Made by a program: the position numbers and the translations under genes | Assembly (NCBI RefSeq): GCF_001638985.1 | Contig: NW_017265145.1 | Span: forward strand, 1,178,001-1,242,000 | DNA length: 64,000 bases | Source of the DNA: Phycomyces blakesleeanus NRRL 1555(-) | Taxonomy: Eukaryota > Mucoromycota > Mucoromycetes > Mucorales > Phycomycetaceae | Reading direction: 5' to 3' | The notes under the pieces: model-generated | What the model was told of the DNA's origin: nothing | Database searches by the model: none | The model's input: only the letters and a program-made list of their open reading frames with translations | Part shown: piece by piece, positions 57,683 to 64,000 of the stretch | Numbering within the stretch: the stretch's first letter is position 1 | Layout of the letters: each line of letters opens with the position of its first letter

Positions 57683-60600
57683 CGTTATATGATGTCAATA
57701 TCCAAAAAAAGCAGTAAACGGTTTTCTTAAAAATAGAAAGACGGGATATTTTGATCCATATTTGAGTAATTACTGTAAAAAAAAAACTGTTAGATAGTGG
57801 ATATTTATGTGCCTTATCATATTACTTACACATACAACAACATTTCACTTGATAGGTCTGGATTTATAGCTGATTTTCGGTATTTAATTTGCCAATTTTG
57901 CGGTGATTTCAATGGCACGACGTTTCCAAGATTAGGGCTAGTGTTTCTTGCTTAGATGTAGAATTTTGAAACTGTATTCTAGAGAGCAGTTTCATTTTTA
58001 ACATACACATACACATACACATACACATAAACATACACATATATATACGGCACTGAAATATGTCGGATATATAGAAAATTATATAAATATACCACAACAT
58101 AAACCAAATACAAATATATAATAAAAATCTCAAGTGGAAGTTGCGAGCACGGATATGTAAGCGGAGTCTATGGTCTTTCACAATAAATTCCTTGATCTAC
58201 TCAGATGATTCTCAGCCAGCCGTATTCCAGAAAAGGAATGTGGTAAAGAAAGAAAAAACAGCAAAAGCAAAAAGGGAACTCATTATTTTCACACTTTTTT
58301 TTAAAGAAAATAAATAAATAAAGTAAAAATATAGTAGGTTATCTGTTTACAAGGAGTAATAGATTGCTTACATAGTACTTTTATTAGATTTAGCCATACA
58401 AAAATATTAATTATCCTAAAGGTAAAAATAAGCACAATTATAATAATAATGTAAATTTATGCGTCATAGAAATCGCCACCTCACAGCAATATTGATCAAT
58501 TAAAGAAAATTTCAAACAAACTTCAAAAAATCAAAGATATCATTGAATTAAACTTTTATTATTACTATTATTGCTATGGTTCTTTGGTGTTGGTGAAGAT
58601 CTTGAACTTTGAAAACGAAACTCCAATAAAGAAATATATACGGGTGTTTAGGGTAAACAATCAGCAAGCTTTTTATATATTAACGGTTTTAATTGACAGA
58701 ATTTCTTTTTGTTTCCTGAAGGAATCGGGATACTTGGACCCAATGAACTTTAGATAAACATGATTTTGGATAAGTATATGCAAAAGAATACCTTTTTTTT
58801 TATTCAAGGTATTTATATTACTTATACAATTAAGAGAAAAAGTTTTCAGTTAGTAGGTGATATAAGGAAAAATAAGGATATTTATGGCAGCCAAGAATAA
58901 TCAAGGCTTCTTTGGAAAAACCATATCATATTGCGAAATATCGCGCTTTGTAATTGAAAAAATATATGTATATATGTATAAAACAAGGTAGTTTTTTTTT
59001 TTGGTTTGTATTACTGATCTTTACAGCTTTACTATCACCTGTTGTTCCAAATATATACTTGAATTTAAATCGACCATATCTAAAGTTGTCTTGGTGATTT
59101 TTTTTCTTAAGATAAAAATAATCTTTTTGTTAAATCGATATAATTTATAGAGCTTAGTATGTAAACTATATTCTATTTAGTTTCATGAATACAAGTCAGA
59201 TGTATACCCTAGGATCCTAAATAAATCATCAATTTGATCTTGCAGTATTAGTAGTTTTTTAATTTGGTTAATAAAAATTTTCAATAAGAAAAGAAGTACA
59301 GAACCGCTAAACATTTACAAATATTTTTTCTTATAATAGCATATCGTGTCGTGTTGTATCGTACCAATTAATAAATAATCCTAAGGCTTGAAATATAATA
59401 CAATATGCCAAAGTATTAATAAGCACTACACAATATATCCTGATAAATGCACCAGATTCAAAGTAAATAGGGTAATATCCTTAAAATAGTCTCTGGAGAG
59501 TTTGGGCTCACAAGAAAATGAACAATGTATTGGGTGTTATATGGAATATTTCAGAGATTGAACCAAAGCTTATTTATTAATAGTTTACTTCTTTCTTTTT
59601 ATGCTTATGTTTATTTAACCTGACAAAATCGGGCATATTAAAACATCTTATCATTTTAGCTTGGTCTCACAATTGTATTTGTAAGCAGTCAATATGTAAA
59701 ATAAAAAGAAAAAAAGACATGGTTATTCTTATATTCATATTTTAGTAATAACCTTGTTTGTTTTCCGGGATTATGTCTTACAAACAAAATCAAGCCAATA
59801 TAAGCCAAGCCAAGCCGGATCAAGTCAAGTCAAGTCAAGCCAAGACAAGCCAAGACAATCCAGGCCAAGACAATCCAAGGTATGAGTAGAGTGTAATGTA
59901 AGCCAATTGATTAAAATAATACGGCTACAAACGAAGGGTATTATATCCATGTTACCTATCGCCTTTATTTAACCGTACCTTGCTTCCAATAATTTAGTAA
60001 GGGCTTTAAGAATAATTAATTTTGGAGTTATATCGAAGACATAAATGCGTTCAGGTATAAATAATTTCTTATAATATATTCAAATATGTATCTGAGTGCC
60101 TGACTGTAGGAGTGTGCATGTTTAGTTATTTTCTACTGCTCGAATTATATGTATGGAATGTGACTTAAAATAAAGTTAGTAAGAACCACTCTAATGGTAC
60201 CAAGTATTGCACTGGTGGTATTATAATTGAGCTTTTATTTGACTATGTACTTTTATTATTGGTGGTGGTAGTAGTAATATTTTCATCGAAATAAAGTGCA
60301 ATAATTCGAGTGGGAAATGATCGTGTGTGTTCGAGACCATGTGCATAACCTGCCGCAGTAGTAATACATAGTTAATTCTCACGCTTTGATTAATGAAACA
60401 GACGTAATATGTCGAAATAAGTCAGATTTTTGAGAAAATGATGCCCGAAGGTCCGGTTTTTGTCTTTGTCTTTGTTTTTTTTTGGATATTTCACGCGAAA
60501 CATTCGATTTTAGTTTGTTTGGGACCAGATCTTCCATTTATGACATTCTGTCCTCCCTTAATATTCAACATATATTGTTTGTCTGCATATTTGCCTGTCT

Positions 60601-61945
60601 GTCATCACTATGGACCAAAAAAAACCCTTTTTTGGAAGAAAAGTTTCATTTCATTTGTTTAAAATAATAGTATAATAAAATATAACCGAAATTCGGCGGA
60701 TTTCCGAGTAGATTATCTACTAGTTCACTGACTGTTCTAATCTATGATATTCTGAGATTATTTTGTACGTGTGTGTGTGATAATTGTAGGCAATTTATCC
60801 ACAGAAACGGGAATCTATCATTTGATAACCCTTGATGTGTCTAGAGAAATTAAGATAAAATAAAGTGACAGGACAGGACAGGACAGGTCTGAATGCTGCT
60901 TGTAACATTATGACCTTGGACTCTTTTGTCCTTCTTCTTTTTTCACAGGGCTCTTGTTTTATTTCTCAGTCCCCCATTCACTATCTCTCTCGATTAGTCC
61001 ACATGTATTTTGCCAAAAATACAACCCAATTTAGACACAGCAGTAATTCTTCGCACAACTCAAATAGCAATATAACAAAAAAAAAGAGTACTGCGGCAGA
61101 TTCAATTTATAAATAATTAAAGTTTTTTGTTTTGTTTCTTGTTTAATCTCGGTCTTTTAGTGTTAAGCTGTTGAAGAAATGCATACGTATATAAATAAAC
61201 ACTTACATTCTTATGAGGTAAAAAGTACATATTAATTGAATCTGGTACTCAATAAATTGACATGTATTTCTCAAAACGTAGAAAAGATGTGTCCTAACTT
61301 ACCTTACACATTTTGTGTATTAAGATGCTATTTTTTTCTACAAACCGCAAGAGATTATCATGAAACCAGCCGTAATAATAATAATAATATAATAAAATAA
61401 AATAAAAAGCTAAAATTTATATTCAACTAATCAAAGAAAGCCAGAGAATTATTAAAGATGTGTATACATATATATAAGGGAGGTTTCTTCAACAATACAC
61501 AAAATATATAATAGAAAACATTAGATAGTCTGGTGGGCAATTTACTGCTCAAAATTGATAGTCAAGATAAAGTCAAAGTCAAAGTGAGAGAAATACAAGC
61601 TATTCATGTAAGAAGAAATCAAAGTCCTCAAAAGATTGTTTTTGGTATTCGAATCCAAGGAGAAATATGGCTTCAACTTTTTTTGCTGTTCTTTTTCTTT
61701 CTTTCTAAATACGGTCCCTAACATTCGGATTCTCTAATTAATTAATCAATTATATAGCAAACCCCCTCTCGATTGCCTATACAAACCATCATTTTACTTT
61801 TAATTAGCAATAGACCACCACTATTATAATAAATTCTTCGTCGATTTTACACAAACACGTTTATATCCACCTTTAATATTGCACATCTTTTATATGTTAT
61901 TTCTTAAGACCAGATATATTTTGAATAAATAAATAACGTCTTTGT
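57683..61945. other. gene-poor AT-rich region
   Basis: No exon chain could be built. Simple sequence includes (ACACAT)n at about 58003–58040, AAGCC/AAGTC/AAGAC pentamer repeats at about 59795–59880 and GGACA repeats at about 60868–60886. Confidence 0.5.
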
Positions 61946-63073
61946 CTATTCAGCCTTTTTTGTCCTTAAAATGGAATCTTTTTGCAGCAAGGGGATAACC
62001 CCATCAACAAGTATGTACCTAGTAATGTACATATTTATTGCTGCTATAACATATAGCGCAGGTCTATAATATGGCCCCATAATCTCTATTATCGGGGCTA
62101 ATAGCCAAAATAATAATAAGTCAAAGTATAGTTATATGCCATAATACATTACAGTAGAAATAAATTAAAGAAGAAAGAGTTACCTGGAGGAGGCACTTGA
62201 AGATAATTGAGATTTATATCAAGAAAAAGGCCGAGACACTGAACAAATGGACAATTGTACATTATATAAATTGCGAAAGAAAACATGTACACATCTCTTG
62301 ACGACGGGAGTATCAGATAACGACCAGATTTTATCAAGAAAAGTGGGGCTATTAGAATAATCAAGTGCTCTAAAGATGTGACCAAATTAAATATTAAAAA
62401 AAAGAAAGGAAAAAGAACAATGATAATTAAATGAGGAATACAAAGATATTTGTGTACTGTGTACTGTGTACTGTGTACTGTGTACTGTGTACTATGTATT
62501 GTATTACCTATCACAAAATTTATAGTTTCCCCTGGCAATATATGGTCCCTGAGATCTGGAAATAGGAGAGCTGCCAACCCTCCCCACTGGGTATAAAGAT
62601 ATATGTTGAATAACATGGTTGGGATGACAGATCGCTTGTTCGGATATAGTATAACAATTATAAGCAGAATTTGGCTCATGAAGCAAGGGAGGAGCAAGTG
62701 AAGCAAATCACTCTTTATCCATCTCTGTACAAAAGTCATTGTCCAAGATCCAATCAAGATGCCCAGCGAAATTTTTTCTTCTAGCGATGTCTCCTTGGGT
62801 GGATCGAAAGCCAACAAAAGGGACTCGTACGACGTTTTGGATCTCACAAGTTTCCACGCTGAATAAATAAGTAACATGAACATCAGAACCGGAATAAATG
62901 TTAACTCGACAGCATGGTACTTGAGATCTGGATACCTTTTTTTTTAAAAAAAAACTATTAATAAAGAATATACTGGTAAAGTGTTCAAAAGATTACCAAG
63001 TAGCTAACAATACTTCATCTCCCTTTTGTCGTAGTGCCCATGTCTCTAATACAGAGACAATTGTACTAATCAT
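61946..63073 (-). CDS. TMEM164-family multi-pass membrane protein
   Basis: Four exons on minus: 63073–62997, 62935–62508, 62369–62184 and 62097–61946; 280 residues (human TMEM164 has about 297). Six or seven hydrophobic segments are evident, including LTFIPVLMFMLLIYSAW, LLHLLLPCFMSQILLIIVIL and MFSFAIYIMYNCPFV. Family-like blocks are MSQILLIIVILYPN, YTQWGGLAALLFPDLRDHIL, EHLIILIAPLFLIKSGRY and, near the end, NYLQVPPP … IMGPYYRPALY. TMEM164 proteins have been linked to acyl-chain transfer on ether phospholipids; function here is inferred. The start at 63073 gives MISTIVSVLETWALRQKGDE. The frame is open further upstream to 63340, so a longer N-terminus is possible. A 7-bp CTGTGTA repeat (62455–62495) sits in intron 2. 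Confidence 0.75.
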
Positions 63074-64000
63074 AGATCTATCAAAGCTGAGAGAGATGGC
63101 ACAAATGTTATAAAGAAGAAGAAGCAAAAAAAAGCTTCTATCTTCCCCTTCTTCCTGGCTTAATAAATCGTATTTTGGCATGTCATAATTGGCTAAGCCA
63201 AACAAGAACATAAAGCCATTATTAATAATAATAATATAAAAAAAGGGGGATTTATGCCAATGTCTTTCCCTTTTGGACCACTTTAGAATCCTGTAATAAA
63301 AAGCTATTACTTTACTATCATATATACATGTATAGATCACAAACTAAATATACAAAGAATAACAGCGATAATAATTAGGCATTTTATTTGATTGACTTTC
63401 TGTAGTCTTGTTAATAGGCAAATTTAAGCTCTTATACTTGCTAAACAAACATAAAAAATTGAAATCCCATTTTGTGGTATTCAAAAAAAAACGTTAATAT
63501 GGCAATGTATTTAGAAATGAAATTTATTGTTGTTAAACATTATTTTAGTAGAATGTGAGCTTTGGAATTTGTGTAGATTTAGCTCATAGCCAAGCTAAAT
63601 GAACTAATCTCATTGATTACATGAACCACATTATTTGCCTAAAGTACCTGTAAAAGCTTGCTGTTAGTAATAATAATAGTAGTGGTGGTGGTGAAAAAAG
63701 ATTACATTATTCATTGTTAAAGGAAATCTCTTTCAAAATAAATAACAATTAAAAGCAGGATAAGCTAATTGCATAAAATAAGATATTGGTCTCCAAAGAT
63801 ACGTCATTAAACGGAGCTTAAATAAATGTCAATATCCTCCAAGTTCATCCTGTTCTTGAATAGATTCTCATTGATCTGTCCAAATGGTAAGCGCAGCGCT
63901 CTCCATCCTGACATTACTATGTTCAATTTTGGTCTACCAATACAAAATCTCACTCAGAAGGAACTTGATTAGACAACCGCTGCTCGCCCCACATTTGATC
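63074..64000. other. right edge, no certain gene
   Basis: Upstream flank of the TMEM164-like gene. A minus-strand frame near 63820–63950 reads IVMSGWRALRLPFGQINENL and ends at an in-frame stop. It may belong to a gene or mobile element beyond the window but is not recognised. Confidence 0.4.

Noticed and set aside
59795..59880. Possible CRISPR-like or telomere-like array of AAGCC/AAGTC units
   Set aside because: Degenerate pentamer microsatellite without spacers; nothing CRISPR-like, and the organism is a eukaryote.
63074..63340. Longer N-terminus for the TMEM164-like protein
   Set aside because: Open to 63340 but it contains an acceptor-like TTATTACAG and low-complexity runs. Length comparison favours the ATG at 63073, though this is not certain.

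Overview
The window is AT-rich eukaryotic nuclear DNA. Genes are intron-dense, with short GT–AG introns, many of them carrying (TA)n runs. Three things point to an early-diverging fungus of the Mucoromycota (Mucorales-like): the gene set, a lineage-specific orphan gene, Tc1/IS630-like transposase relics of a type common in that phylum, and a candidate U12-type intron. The assignment is inference; no rRNA or other barcode lies in the window. Exon structures were built by hand from reading frame, splice-site phase and family similarity.

Layout. 0–6.4 kb: the 3' part of a membrane-anchored GT49-type glycosyltransferase (+), the mitochondrial pyruvate carrier subunit MPC2 (+), and an orphan fungal protein (-). 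6.8–13.5 kb is mobile DNA: a decayed Tc1/mariner transposase; a 4.72-kb Mutator-like element (7764–12482) with matching ends, a perfect 9-bp target duplication and a broken transposase that reads towards an OTU-type cysteine protease module; then an 84-bp minisatellite. 14.6–16.4 kb: divergent ribosomal protein genes uL15 and S16. 17.0–18.2 kb: a Myb/SANT-like protein (-). 18.2–23.1 kb is gene-poor. 23–29 kb: VPS25 (+), an Sds3-like protein with a probable AT–AC intron (+), cofilin (-) and EMG1/NEP1 (+). 29.6–39.8 kb, all on minus: the SIN3 corepressor in 11 exons, a metaxin, and a class I phosphatidylinositol transfer protein with an 8-nt micro-exon.

41.9–53.1 kb is a core histone cluster of three divergent pairs: H2B/H2A, H4/H3 and H2A/H2B. 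The third intergenic space holds a dead Tc1/IS630-like transposon, and its H2B has an unusual poly-threonine tail. 53.6–56.2 kb: an RBM5/10-like RRM–zinc-finger–RRM protein (-). 57.1–57.5 kb: a 382-bp MITE with TA duplications. 57.5–61.9 kb is gene-poor. 61.9–63.1 kb: a TMEM164-family membrane protein (-).

Functional links. SIN3 and the Sds3-like protein would belong to the same Sin3/Rpd3-type histone deacetylase complex. The histone pairs are probably co-regulated from shared promoters, and the two ribosomal protein genes share a 277-bp promoter. The most unusual items are the transposase–OTU element with its repeated linker exons, the U12-type intron, the 8-nt micro-exon and the H2B tail variant.
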